64,000 nt of DNA, taken from contig NZ_JAMRXH010000006.1 in NCBI RefSeq assembly GCF_023740735.1, positions 124,001 to 188,000 on the forward strand, written 5' to 3'. The position numbers and the translations under genes were made by a program. Shown here piece after piece: positions 42,383 to 51,255 of this stretch; the first letter of the stretch is position 1, and each line of letters starts with the position of its first letter. The notes below the pieces were generated by a model. That model did not search any database, was not told the DNA's origin, and saw only the letters and a list, made by a program, of their open reading frames with translations. This DNA comes from Nocardia sp. CDC159 (GTDB lineage Bacteria > Actinomycetota > Actinomycetes > Mycobacteriales > Mycobacteriaceae).

Positions 42383-43404
42383 CGTTTCGGGTGACGGTGC
42401 TCGGTGCGGGCAGCATCGGCATCTTCGTCGGTGGAAAATTGGCCGCGGCGGGTGCCGATGTGACATTCGTGGGCAGGCCCCGGGTCTGCGAGGCGATCGC
42501 GGCGACGGGGCTGCGGCTGACCGACCTCGACGGCGGCGACGATCGGGTGGCGGCCAGCGGTTTTCACGTCGCCACCGAACCCGATTCGGCCGCCACCGCC
42601 GATCTGGTGCTGGTCACGGTGAAATCCGGCCAGACCGCCGACGCCGCGAAACAGCTGATCGGCCGGGTGCATCCGGGCACGGTGGTGCTGAGCCTGCAGA
42701 ACGGGATCGGCAACGACACCGTGATCCGCGAGACCGTCCCGTCGTGTGTGGTGCTGGCGGGAATGGTGATGTGCAATGTGGTCCAGCACGAGGGCGGCCG
42801 ATTCCATCGCGGCAGCGCGGGCGGGTTGGCCGTCGCCGACGATCCGGCGCTCGAGCGCTTCGTCCCGCTGTTCCGCCGGGCCGGACTGGCGCTGGATCGG
42901 CATGCGGATCTGCGCCCGGTGCAGTGGGGCAAACTGCTGCTGAACCTGAACAACCCCATCAACGCCCTGTCTGGCCGCACCCTGCGCGAGGAGCTGTCCG
43001 AGCGCGACTATCGGCGCTGCCTGTCCCTGGCCCAATCCGAGGCGCTGGCGGTGATGCACCGCGCCCGCATTCGCCCGGCGCGGCTGACGCTGCTGCCGCC
43101 GGAACTGCTGGCGCGGCTGCTGACCGTGCCGGATGCGGTGTTCGACCGGGTCGCCGGTCAGGTGCTGGCGATCGATCCCATGGCCCGCTCGTCGATGGCC
43201 GACGATCTGGCGCTGGGCCGCAAGACCGAAATCAGCTGGCTCTGCGGGGAGATCGTGAATCTGGGTCGCATGGTTGGGCTCCCCACGCCGGTGAACGCCC
43301 GGCTGATCGAGCTGATCACCGCGGCCGAGAACGGCGACACCCGTACCTGGACGGGCGCGGAACTGCTGGCCCAGTTGCGGGCGGCGAAGAACTCCACGCC
43401 CTGA
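42379..43404 (+). CDS. 2-dehydropantoate 2-reductase-family protein (PanE/ApbA-like)
   Basis: 341 residues. The NADPH site is VTVLGAGSIGIFVGGKLAAAG. The ketopantoate-site residues match the family: LVTVKSGQT, LSLQNGIGN, VQWGKLLLNLNNPINAL (catalytic Lys region) and SSMADDLALGRKTEISWLCG. It would reduce ketopantoate to pantoate for CoA synthesis, but actinobacteria often have several paralogues and the true substrate may differ. The start is TTG, fixed by the four-base overlap with pafC. Its place between pafC and tatA is not the order I remember from M. tuberculosis. Confidence 0.85.
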   Translation: MTFRVTVLGAGSIGIFVGGKLAAAGADVTFVGRPRVCEAIAATGLRLTDLDGGDDRVAASGFHVATEPDSAATADLVLVTVKSGQTADAAKQLIGRVHPGTVVLSLQNGIGNDTVIRETVPSCVVLAGMVMCNVVQHEGGRFHRGSAGGLAVADDPALERFVPLFRRAGLALDRHADLRPVQWGKLLLNLNNPINALSGRTLREELSERDYRRCLSLAQSEALAVMHRARIRPARLTLLPPELLARLLTVPDAVFDRVAGQVLAIDPMARSSMADDLALGRKTEISWLCGEIVNLGRMVGLPTPVNARLIELITAAENGDTRTWTGAELLAQLRAAKNSTP

Positions 43405-43446
43405 TACCGGTAGCATCGGACATACCACAGTCTTTGGAGGTAATCG

Positions 43447-43701
43447 ATGGGTTCATTCGGCCCGACGCACTGGCTCATCATTGCGTTGCTGTTCCTGCTG
43501 CTGTTCGGCGCCAAGCGGCTGCCCGACGCGGCGCGGGGGCTCGGGCGGTCGCTGCGCATCTTCAAGAGCGAGATGAACGAGATGCACTCCGAGAGCTCGC
43601 AGGCGTCTCCGGCCAAGACGGACAAGCCCGCGCCGGAGCTGCCCCCCGCGCAGCCGACCACCCAGGCCGCGCCGACCAACCCCGAAACGCACAAGGCCTA
43701 G
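43447..43701 (+). CDS. tatA: Twin-arginine translocase subunit TatA
   Basis: 84 residues: a short N-terminus, one membrane helix ([39 protein letters not shown], where FGAKRLPD is the family hinge), then an amphipathic helix and a Pro/Ala-rich tail. It forms the pore-like assemblies for folded proteins with TatC. TTGGAGG is six bases before the ATG. TAGCAT at 43411-43416 is a possible -10. Confidence 0.93.
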   Translation: MGSFGPTHWLIIALLFLLLFGAKRLPDAARGLGRSLRIFKSEMNEMHSESSQASPAKTDKPAPELPPAQPTTQAAPTNPETHKA

Positions 43702-43714
43702 CGGGGAGATGTAC

Positions 43715-43740
43715 CCCGGGATGAGCACGCTCGTCCCGGG
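43715..43740 (+). terminator. Hairpin between tatA and tatC
   Basis: CCCGGGATGAGC (43715-43726) and GCTCGTCCCGGG (43729-43740) pair at 11 of 12 positions over a two-base loop. It may be a partial terminator or attenuator lowering tatC relative to tatA. Confidence 0.6.
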
Positions 43741-43788
43741 TTGATTCATGTCCGGGCGCCCTTAGCGAGCAGCGAGGCAGTCACATCC

Positions 43789-44775
43789 ATGCGCATCCCG
43801 TTCGATCCCCGGCGCAGCCGGCGCAGAACGAACCCCGACGGCACCATGTCGCTGGTCGAGCATCTGCAGGAGCTGCGGTCGCGGCTGCTGAAGTCGCTGC
43901 TGGCCGTCGCGGTCACCACGGTGTTCGGATTCCTGTGGTACGCACACGGGTTCCTCGGCGTGGAGAGCCTGGGTGAGGTCCTCAAGGGCCCCTACTGTTC
44001 GCTGCCACCCTCGCATCGGGCGATGCTGAACGCCGATCCGACCCAGTGCCAGCTGCTGGCGACCGCGCCGTTCGAGCAGTTCATGCTGCGGTTCAAGGTC
44101 GGCCTGACCGCGGGTGTCGTGCTGGCGTGCCCGGTGTGGCTGTATCAGGTGTGGGCGTTCATCACCCCCGGGCTGTACGCGAAGGAACGCAAGTACGCCA
44201 TCAGCTTCGTGACCGCCGGGGCGGTGCTGTTCGCGACCGGTGCGGTGCTGGCCTACCTGGTGGTCGCGCACGCGTTGAGCTTCCTGCTCGGTATCGGCAG
44301 CAATGTGCAGATCACGGCGCTGAACGGTTCGCAGTACTTCGACTTCATCATTCAGCTGCTGATCATCTTCGGGGTGAGCTTCGAGACTCCGCTGCTGGTC
44401 ATCGGGCTCAATATGATCGGCGTGCTCAGCTACGCGAAGCTCAAGAAGTGGCGGCGCGGCATGATCTTCGGCCTGTTCGTCTTCGCCGCCATCGTCACCC
44501 CGCAGGACCCGTTCTCCATGCTGGCGCTGGCGTTCGCGCTGACCGTGCTGTTCGAGTTCGCGGTGCAGGTGGCCCGGCTCAACGACCGCCGCCGGGCCCG
44601 CCGCGGGGAGGACTGGAGCTCGCTGTCCGACGACGAGGCCTCCCCGCTGGGGACCTCCGACGGCGTCGACGCGGTCGAACCGGTGGCCCCGGCCCAGCCG
44701 GTCGGCGTGGCCGAGCCGATCAGCACGCCGGAGAAATCACCGCGCCCGGTGTCGGACTACTCCGATACGCTCTGA
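43789..44775 (+). CDS. tatC: Twin-arginine translocase subunit TatC
   Basis: 328 residues with six membrane helices. The N-terminal signature [26 protein letters not shown] includes the conserved glutamate for signal-peptide binding, and [18 protein letters not shown] and [37 protein letters not shown] are typical loops. A long acidic, proline-rich C-terminal tail (from about residue 270) is usual in actinobacteria. The ATG at 43789 is chosen from family alignment; its ribosome-binding site is weak. Confidence 0.93.
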   Translation: MRIPFDPRRSRRRTNPDGTMSLVEHLQELRSRLLKSLLAVAVTTVFGFLWYAHGFLGVESLGEVLKGPYCSLPPSHRAMLNADPTQCQLLATAPFEQFMLRFKVGLTAGVVLACPVWLYQVWAFITPGLYAKERKYAISFVTAGAVLFATGAVLAYLVVAHALSFLLGIGSNVQITALNGSQYFDFIIQLLIIFGVSFETPLLVIGLNMIGVLSYAKLKKWRRGMIFGLFVFAAIVTPQDPFSMLALAFALTVLFEFAVQVARLNDRRRARRGEDWSSLSDDEASPLGTSDGVDAVEPVAPAQPVGVAEPISTPEKSPRPVSDYSDTL

Positions 44776-44778
44776 GGA

Positions 44779-47472
44779 GTGGCACATCGGTCGCTTTCCG
44801 GCGAACTCGCGGCATTCGCCGCGGAACTGAGTTTCTCCCTCGATCCATTCCAGCAGCAGGCCTGCGCGGCGCTGCAGGGCGGGCACAGCGTCCTGGTCTG
44901 CGCGCCGACCGGGGCGGGTAAGACCGTCGTCGGCGAGTTCGCGGTACATCTGGCGCTGGCCGCCGGGGGGAAATGCTTCTACACCACCCCCATCAAGGCG
45001 CTGTCGAATCAGAAGTACGCGGATCTGGTCGAGCGCTATGGGCGCGGTGCGGTGGGGTTGCTGACGGGGGATCAGTCGCTCAATCCCGACGCCTCGGTGG
45101 TGGTGATGACCACCGAGGTGCTGCGCAATATGCTCTACGCGAGTTCGGATGCGCTGCAGGGGCTTTCCTACGTCGTGATGGACGAGGTGCACTATCTGGC
45201 CGACCGGTTCCGCGGGGCGGTGTGGGAGGAGGTCATCCTGCACCTGCCGCCGGATGTGCGACTGGTGAGCCTGTCGGCGACGGTCAGCAATGCCGAGGAG
45301 TTCGGCGCGTGGATGGAGACCGTGCGCGGGGACACCGCGGTCATCGTCGACGAGACCCGGCCGGTGCCGCTGTGGCAGCACGTGCTGGTGGGGCGGCGGC
45401 TGTTCGACCTGTTCGATTCCAAGTCCAGCGAGCAGAAGGTGCTGGTGGACGAGGATCTGGTGCGCTACATCAAGCACCGCGAGGCCGCCGACCGGATGAA
45501 CGGCTGGGGTGGACCGCGCGGGCGCGGCGGGCCGCGCCGGGACTTCCGCTCGGTGCCGCGCCCGGAGATGCTGGCGCTGCTGGACAAGGAGGGGCTGCTT
45601 CCGGCCATCACGTTCATCTTCAGCCGGGCGGGCTGCGACGGGGCGCTGGCGCAGTGCGTGCGCTCGCGGCTGGATCTGAGCCGGGCCGAGGACTACGACG
45701 AGGTCGAGGAGATCATCACCAAGCACACCGGGGATCTGCCGCGCGCCGACCTCGAGGTGCTGGGCTACTGGGAGTGGCGCGAGGGGCTGCACCGCGGGCT
45801 GGCCGCCCACCACGCGGGCATGCTGCCCGCCTTCCGGCACGCCGTGGAGGAGCTGTTCGTGCGCGGCCTGGTGCGGGCCGTATTCGCTACGGAGACACTG
45901 GCTCTGGGCATCAACATGCCCGCCCGCACGGTGGTGCTGGAGCGGCTGGTCAAGTTCAACGGCGAAGCGCACGCCGAGCTGACGCCGGGGGAGTACACGC
46001 AGCTGACCGGGCGCGCCGGGCGGCGTGGCATCGATATCGAGGGGCACGCCGTGGTGGTGTGGACCCCCGAGGTGGACACCAGTGCGGTGGCCGGACTCGC
46101 CTCCACCCGCACCTATCCGCTGCGCAGCTCGTTCCGGCCGGGCTACAACATGTCGATCAACCTCATCGATCGGATGGGGGCGGAGGAGTCGCGGGCGCTG
46201 CTCGAACGATCCTTCGCGCAGTTCCAGGCCGACCGGTCGGTCGTTGGTCTGGTGCGAGGTATCGAGCGCAATGAGGGCGCGCTGCGCAAGCTGCGCTCGC
46301 AGATCGGCGACGACGGTTTCCTGGAATACCTGTCGCTGCGCGAGCGGATCAAGCAGCGCGAGCGCGATCTGGAGCGGCAGGGCCGGGCCGATCGGCGTGG
46401 GGCGGCGGTCGCCTCGCTGACCGCGCTGCGCCGCGGCGATGTGGTGGCGATTCCGAGCGGGCGGCGGCAGGGCCTGGCGGTGATTCTGGAACCGGATGCC
46501 TCACCGGGTGATCCGCGCCCGCTGGTGCTCACCGAGGACAAGTGGGCCGGGCGCATCTCGGCGGCCGACTTCCCCACGCCCGCCGAGCCGCTGGGCCGCA
46601 TGCGGCTGCCGCGCCATGTCGATCACCGCACCGCGCGGGTGCGCCGCGATCTGGCCTCGGCGCTGCGCAGCGCCGGGATCAGCACGCCCGGGCGACAGCG
46701 CCGGGGGTCGCGCAGCCGGGCCGCCGACGACCGGGAACTGCAGAATCTGCGCCGCGCGCTGCGCTCGCATCCGGCCCACACCCGGCCCGATCGCGAGCAG
46801 CTGGCCCGCGTCGGCGAGCGGTACAACCGGCTGCAGCGCGAGACCGAATCGATGCGGCAGCAGGTGGCGGCGACGACGAATTCGCTGGCCCGCACGTTCG
46901 ACCGCATCGTCGGACTGCTGGCCGAGCGCGGCTATGTCGACGGCGGCGAGGTGACCGCGGACGGGCGGCGGCTGGCTCGGATCTACACCGAGGCGGATCT
47001 CGTTGTCGCCGAATCCCTTCGGCAGGGCCTGTGGCGCGGACTGGGCCCGGCCGAGCTGGCGGCGGTGGTGTCGATCCTGGTCTACGAGTCGCGGCAGGAG
47101 ACCGGCGGCTATCTCGGCCCGTCGGGTCCGACCGCGCCGATCCGCCGGGCCGTGGGCGCGACCGTCGACGTGTGGAGCGAACTGCGCACCGACGAGGCTC
47201 GGCACAAGCTGCCGCCCACCCGCGAGCCCGACCTCGGCTTCGTGACCGGGGTGTACAAGTGGGCGCGCGGTGACGGGCTGGCCGAATCCCTGCTCGCCAG
47301 CGGGGATCAGGGCACTCCGCTCTCGGCGGGTGACTTCGTGCGCTGGTGCCGCCAGGTGATCGACCTGCTCGACCAGATCCACGAGACCGCCGACGACACC
47401 GAGGTCGCCTCGACCGCGGCCAAGGCGGTGCGCGCGATCCGCCGCGGCGTCGTGGCGGTGGACGCGGCCTGA
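44779..47472 (+). CDS. helY: DEAD/DEAH-box helicase of the Ski2/Mtr4 type
   Basis: 897 residues. Helicase motifs: APTGAGKTVVGEF (I), TTPIKALSNQKY (Ia), VMDEVHYL (II), LSATVSNAEEF (III), TETLALGINMPARTVVLE (V) and QLTGRAGRRGIDIEG (VI). The long C-terminal half carries the DSHCT domain (FDRIVGLLAERGYVDGGEV...LAESLLASGD). The family acts on RNA or DNA; the mycobacterial orthologue is called HelY. The GTG start is three bases after the tatC stop. Confidence 0.92.
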   Translation: MAHRSLSGELAAFAAELSFSLDPFQQQACAALQGGHSVLVCAPTGAGKTVVGEFAVHLALAAGGKCFYTTPIKALSNQKYADLVERYGRGAVGLLTGDQSLNPDASVVVMTTEVLRNMLYASSDALQGLSYVVMDEVHYLADRFRGAVWEEVILHLPPDVRLVSLSATVSNAEEFGAWMETVRGDTAVIVDETRPVPLWQHVLVGRRLFDLFDSKSSEQKVLVDEDLVRYIKHREAADRMNGWGGPRGRGGPRRDFRSVPRPEMLALLDKEGLLPAITFIFSRAGCDGALAQCVRSRLDLSRAEDYDEVEEIITKHTGDLPRADLEVLGYWEWREGLHRGLAAHHAGMLPAFRHAVEELFVRGLVRAVFATETLALGINMPARTVVLERLVKFNGEAHAELTPGEYTQLTGRAGRRGIDIEGHAVVVWTPEVDTSAVAGLASTRTYPLRSSFRPGYNMSINLIDRMGAEESRALLERSFAQFQADRSVVGLVRGIERNEGALRKLRSQIGDDGFLEYLSLRERIKQRERDLERQGRADRRGAAVASLTALRRGDVVAIPSGRRQGLAVILEPDASPGDPRPLVLTEDKWAGRISAADFPTPAEPLGRMRLPRHVDHRTARVRRDLASALRSAGISTPGRQRRGSRSRAADDRELQNLRRALRSHPAHTRPDREQLARVGERYNRLQRETESMRQQVAATTNSLARTFDRIVGLLAERGYVDGGEVTADGRRLARIYTEADLVVAESLRQGLWRGLGPAELAAVVSILVYESRQETGGYLGPSGPTAPIRRAVGATVDVWSELRTDEARHKLPPTREPDLGFVTGVYKWARGDGLAESLLASGDQGTPLSAGDFVRWCRQVIDLLDQIHETADDTEVASTAAKAVRAIRRGVVAVDAA

Positions 47473-47609
47473 TGTCCCGAACGCCGCCAATGCGAACACG
47501 GTGCAAGCGTCTGTGATTGGATGCTTTCGTGTACCGACCGTGGTGAGGGACCGGTGAACCTCACGCGGGGGGCGAGAGTGTGTACGACGAGCGCGAGTGG
47601 AGGCAGGCA

Positions 47610-48287
47610 ATGAGCGGCCCGTACGGACCGAACGACACCCCTGGTCCAGGGGAGGGACGCAACGACGATCCGACCCAGCAGTGGGGAGGGCAGCAGCCCC
47701 CCGGATCGGCCGGTCCCACTCAGCACTGGGGTCAGCAGCCCCCGCAGCAGCAGTGGGGGCAGCCGCAGCAGCACGGCTGGACACCCGCGCCGACGCCGCA
47801 GTGGGGACAGAGCCAGCCGTCGTGGCCGCAGCACCCGCCGCAGCAGGCGTGGGAGCCGACCCAGCAGTCGCAGTGGGGTCAGCAGCCCCCGCAGCAGCAG
47901 TGGGGTCAGCCCCAGCAGCAGTGGGGCCAGCCGCAGCAGCCGTGGGACCAGCAGCAGCTGACCCCGGCCGGTCCGCGGAAGTCGAAGAAGGGCCTGTTCA
48001 TCGCCCTCGGCGCCGCGGTGGTCGTGATCGTCGTGGCGGTCGTGCTCGCCGTGGTCCTGCTCGGCAGCGACAAGCTCGACAACAAGGCCGTGCAGGACGG
48101 CGTCCAGAAGGTCCTCAAGGATTCCTACGGCATCGACGACGTCCAGGACGTCAGCTGCCCCTCCGGCCAGAAGGTCGAGGTCGGTAAGACCTTCGACTGC
48201 TCGCTGAAGGTCGGCGGCGAGGCCAAGAAGGTCACCGTCAAAATCACCAAGGACGACGGCACCTACGAGGTGGGCCGCCCGAACTGA
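47610..48287 (+). CDS. Single-pass membrane protein with Gln/Trp/Pro-rich region and DUF4333 domain
   Basis: About 225 residues from the ATG at 47610, six bases after GGAGG; a GTG at 47580 is an alternative. Residues 20-125 are low-complexity, with repeated QQQWGQPQ- and QQPPQQQW-type units. One membrane helix follows (KGLFIALGAAVVVIVVAVVLAVVLL). The outside domain (KLDNKAVQDGVQKVLKDSYGIDDVQDVSCPSGQKVEVGKTFDCSLKVGG) is DUF4333 with its two conserved cysteines. It corresponds in position to the membrane protein next to helY in M. tuberculosis. Function unknown. Confidence 0.85.
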   Translation: MSGPYGPNDTPGPGEGRNDDPTQQWGGQQPPGSAGPTQHWGQQPPQQQWGQPQQHGWTPAPTPQWGQSQPSWPQHPPQQAWEPTQQSQWGQQPPQQQWGQPQQQWGQPQQPWDQQQLTPAGPRKSKKGLFIALGAAVVVIVVAVVLAVVLLGSDKLDNKAVQDGVQKVLKDSYGIDDVQDVSCPSGQKVEVGKTFDCSLKVGGEAKKVTVKITKDDGTYEVGRPN

Positions 48288-48294
48288 GCTCGCA

Positions 48295-48337
48295 CCGCCG
48301 AACGCCGCGCCCCGCTCGTGCGCCGGCCGTTCGGCGG
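48295..48337 (+). terminator. Hairpin terminator after the DUF4333 gene
   Basis: CCGCCGAACG (48295-48304) and CGTTCGGCGG (48328-48337) form a perfect 10-bp stem with a 23-base loop. No T-run follows. The rest of the gap up to 48471 shows nothing distinctive. Confidence 0.55.
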
Positions 48338-48471
48338 ACGCGCCGCGCCTGCCGCGAATCGCCCCGCGCCTCGGACCATCTCGCCCGGGCGGGGGTGAAG
48401 CAGGCGGTACCTCATTCGAGAAACGAACCCCGCACTCGCCGAGACGATTCAGCGCGCTGAACGAATCGCCC

Positions 48472-49026
48472 TCAGCGCTCGTCCATTTCGCTCAGCACGT
48501 CCCGAGCATCGCGATTTCCCGCCGCGGCGAGCCGCCGCAGCTCGGCGAGGTCCTCGCGTTCGGTCGCGAGCTCGACGAGCAGATCGCTCGCGTCGGAGTT
48601 GCCTTGGTCGGCGAGTCGTCGGAGCTCGTCGACGTCACCGCGTTCGATGGCGAGCTCGACGAGATGGTCGCTCGCGTCGGGGTTGCCTTGGTCGGCGAGT
48701 CGTCGGAGCTCGTCGACGTCACCGCGTTCGATGGCGAGCTCGACGAGATGGTCGCTCGCGTCGGGGTTGCCCTGGTCGGCGAGTCGTTGGAGTTCGTCGG
48801 TGTTGCCGCGTTCGGCGGCGAGTTGGACGAGGTGGTCGGTCGCGTCGGCGTTGCCTGTGGCTGCCAGTCGGCGGAGCTCGTCGGCATCTCCGCGCTCAGT
48901 AGCGAGCTCGGCGAGTAGATCTGTCGCGTCGGAATTTCCCTCGGCGGCGAGTTGGCGAAGCTCGTCGGCGTCCTCGCGTTCGGCGGCGAGTTCGGCGAGG
49001 TGGTCCGGCGCGTGGGGATCGGCCAT
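48472..49026 (-). CDS. Protein of 28-residue helical repeats, unknown function
   Basis: 184 residues from the ATG at 49026. After 19 residues come five complete 28-residue repeats with consensus xDELRRLADxGNxDAxDxLVELAxERGD, then a partial one. No signal or membrane segment is seen. The repeats are likely helix-turn-helix units forming an alpha-solenoid, related to Sel1/TPR-like arrays common in Streptomyces and Nocardia. Units 3 and 4 are almost identical in protein and DNA, so the array has expanded recently. It is downstream of the exonuclease gene on the same strand with a 22-base gap. Function unknown; a protein-binding scaffold is a guess. Confidence 0.8.
   Translation of the reverse strand: MADPHAPDHLAELAAEREDADELRQLAAEGNSDATDLLAELATERGDADELRRLAATGNADATDHLVQLAAERGNTDELQRLADQGNPDASDHLVELAIERGDVDELRRLADQGNPDASDHLVELAIERGDVDELRRLADQGNSDASDLLVELATEREDLAELRRLAAAGNRDARDVLSEMDER
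48550..48969 (-). repeat. Tandem coding repeat, period 84 bp, five copies
   Basis: The DNA of the repeat protein repeats with an 84-bp period. The two units spanning about 48600-48770 are nearly identical in sequence, while the outer ones have diverged. Copy number is likely to vary between strains. Confidence 0.85.
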
Positions 49027-49048
49027 CGGGCAGACCTTTCCGTGCGGG

Positions 49049-50014
49049 TCAGGGGGTGCGGGCGGACATGGCGGTGACGAGGCGCTTGACGGGGCTTTCG
49101 GCGTTGTAGGTGGTGGCGAGGGTGTGCAGGCGGTCGGGGTGGGCGGGGGTGGTGGGGAGCGGATCGGGGCCGGAGAAAACGATGGGGGCGTCGCGGACAA
49201 CCTGGACGACGGGGGCGGCGGCCTTCAGGTAGTCGTCGGCGGCGGCGAGTTTGGCGCGGACGCCGCGGGCCAGATCGGAATCGGGATCGTGCACGGCGGC
49301 GATCAGGGCGTCGAGACTGCCGAAGCGGGAGATGAGGGTGGCGGCGGATTTGTCGCCGATGCCGGGCACACCGGGCAGGCCGTCGGAGGCGTCACCGCGC
49401 AGGGTGGCCATATCGGCATAGGCGGGGCCGGCATTGCGTTGCGGGACACCGTATTTCGCGGCCACCTCGGCGGGGCCGTAGAGTTCGGCCTTGGCCAAGC
49501 CGCGGCCGACATAGAACACCCGGACCGGCGGGGCGGGTTCGTCGCGCACCAGTTGCAGCAGATCGCGGTCGCCGCTGACCACGATCACCTCGTCGGTGCG
49601 CTCGCGGGTGGCCAGCGTGCCGATGACATCGTCGGCCTCCAAACCCTCGGAACCGGCCGTGGCGATCCCGGCCGCCTCGAGCACCTCCAGAATCATGTCC
49701 ACCTGCGGGGTGAGGGTATCGGGCACGACCTCCGCGCCGGGCTCGGCGCCGGCGGCCTCGTCGAGCCGGTGCGCCTTGTACGACGGCACCAGCTCCACCC
49801 GGAACCGCGGCCGCCAGTCCAGATCCAGGCACACCACCAATCGGCTCGGCGCATGCCGCGTGATCAGCGCCGCCACCATGTCGGTGAAGCCGCGCAGCGC
49901 GTTCACGGGCCGCCCGTCCGGCGCGGTGATCTTCTCCGGGATCGCGTGGAAGGCCCGGAACCACAGGCTGGCCCCGTCGAGCAGCAGCAGCGGTCCGGCG
50001 GCAGGTGTGCTCAT
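49049..50014 (-). CDS. 5'-3' exonuclease (Pol I N-terminal/FEN-like)
   Basis: 321 residues. It has acidic metal-site motifs of the FEN superfamily: [59 protein letters not shown] and [12 protein letters not shown]. The helix-3-turn-helix DNA clamp is [33 protein letters not shown]. It corresponds to the separate exonuclease beside pepE and helY in M. tuberculosis. It removes 5' flaps or RNA primers. The ATG at 50014 has TAGCGT eight bases upstream. Confidence 0.92.
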   Translation of the reverse strand: MSTPAAGPLLLLDGASLWFRAFHAIPEKITAPDGRPVNALRGFTDMVAALITRHAPSRLVVCLDLDWRPRFRVELVPSYKAHRLDEAAGAEPGAEVVPDTLTPQVDMILEVLEAAGIATAGSEGLEADDVIGTLATRERTDEVIVVSGDRDLLQLVRDEPAPPVRVFYVGRGLAKAELYGPAEVAAKYGVPQRNAGPAYADMATLRGDASDGLPGVPGIGDKSAATLISRFGSLDALIAAVHDPDSDLARGVRAKLAAADDYLKAAAPVVQVVRDAPIVFSGPDPLPTTPAHPDRLHTLATTYNAESPVKRLVTAMSARTP

Positions 50015-50111
50015 GGGTCCAGACGCTACAGGGTAGGGGTGACAGGGCCGCCCCGCCCGCCGCGCAGGAATCGGGACGAGCGGTCTCCGGCGGGCTAGTA
50101 ACGTCGGGGCC
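50015..50111. promoter_or_regulatory. Divergent promoter region between the exonuclease and the M24 peptidase
   Basis: 97 bases. TAACGT (50099-50104) is seven bases before the peptidase ATG at 50112. On the other strand TAGCGT (complement of 50023-50028) is eight bases before the exonuclease ATG. Both look like leaderless -10 elements. Confidence 0.5.
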
Positions 50112-51239
50112 ATGAGTGCGCATACGGAGTCACGGTTCCCGGCGGAGGTCTACGGCAAGCGGTTGGAACGGGCGGCGGAGTTGACCCGCGCCGCCCACCT
50201 CGACGCGTTGCTGGTGACGCCGGGACCGGATCTGCGGTACCTGATCGGTTCGCGCGCCCAGTCTTTCGAGCGGCTGACCTGCCTGGTGATCCCGGCGAGC
50301 GGGCAGACGCCGTCGGTGGTGATCCCGAAGCTGGAGCTGGCCTCGCTGGCCGGCTCGGCGGCCGGGGAACTGGGCCTGCAGATTCTGGACTGGACCGACG
50401 GCGTCGATCCGTACCGAGTGGTGAAATCGGCCCTGAACGCGGGCGCGCGCGTGGCGGTCGACGACGCCATGCCCGCGCTGCATCTGCTGCCGGTCGCCGA
50501 GGCGCTCACGACGCTGCCGGTCTCGGCCACCACGGTGCTGCGGCAGCTGCGAATGAGTAAGGACGCCACCGAGATCGACGCGCTGCGCCGGGCGGGTGCG
50601 GCCATCGACAGGGTGCACGCCCGGGTGGGCGAATGGCTGCGCCCCGGCCGCACCGAGGCCGAGGTAGCCGCCGATATCGCCGCCGCGATCGTCGAGGAGG
50701 GCCATACCGAGGCGTCCTTCGTCATCGTCGGCAGCGGTCCCAACGGCGCCGATCCGCACCACGAGGTGTCCGAACGCCGCATCGAGGCCGGGGATGTGGT
50801 GGTGGTCGATATCGGCGGCCCGGTCGAACCCGGCTACTACTCCGACTCCACCCGGACCTACGCGGTCGGCGAGCCGGACGCCGAGATCGCCGCGCGCTTC
50901 GCCGAACTCGAGCGCGCCCAGGCCGCCGCGGTCGCCGCGGTGCGCCCCGGCGTCACCGCGGAAGCGGTCGACGCGGCGGCCCGAAACATGCTGCGCGAGG
51001 CGGGTTTGGGCGAGTACTTCATCCACCGCACCGGCCACGGCATCGGCCTGTCGGTGCACGAGGAGCCCTATATCGTCGAGGGCAACGACATCGTCCTGGA
51101 ACCGGGTATGGCCTTCAGCATCGAGCCCGGCATCTACTTCCGCGGTGAATGGGGCGCCCGCATCGAGGACATCGTGGTGGTGACCGAAGACGGCTGCGAG
51201 TCGATGAACCGCCGCCCACACGGGTTGACGGTGGTCTGA
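50112..51239 (+). CDS. pepE: M24-family Xaa-Pro dipeptidase/aminopeptidase
   Basis: 375 residues, the length of mycobacterial PepE. The creatinase-like N-terminal domain (residues 1-140) is followed by the pita-bread domain. The dimetal ligands are all visible: Asp in VVVDIGGPV, Asp in YYSDSTRTY, His in [15 protein letters not shown], Glu in FSIEPGIYF and Glu in ARIEDIVVV. It cleaves Xaa-Pro peptides in the cytoplasm. The 16 bases after its stop separate it from the convergent polyketide operon. Confidence 0.93.
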   Translation: MSAHTESRFPAEVYGKRLERAAELTRAAHLDALLVTPGPDLRYLIGSRAQSFERLTCLVIPASGQTPSVVIPKLELASLAGSAAGELGLQILDWTDGVDPYRVVKSALNAGARVAVDDAMPALHLLPVAEALTTLPVSATTVLRQLRMSKDATEIDALRRAGAAIDRVHARVGEWLRPGRTEAEVAADIAAAIVEEGHTEASFVIVGSGPNGADPHHEVSERRIEAGDVVVVDIGGPVEPGYYSDSTRTYAVGEPDAEIAARFAELERAQAAAVAAVRPGVTAEAVDAAARNMLREAGLGEYFIHRTGHGIGLSVHEEPYIVEGNDIVLEPGMAFSIEPGIYFRGEWGARIEDIVVVTEDGCESMNRRPHGLTVV

Positions 51240-51255
51240 GGGTCGGTGCCGCCCG

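Noticed and set aside
48550..48969. Short-period repeats resembling a CRISPR or minisatellite
   Set aside because: The 84-bp period is in frame with a 28-residue protein repeat, units have no unique spacers, and no cas genes are present.
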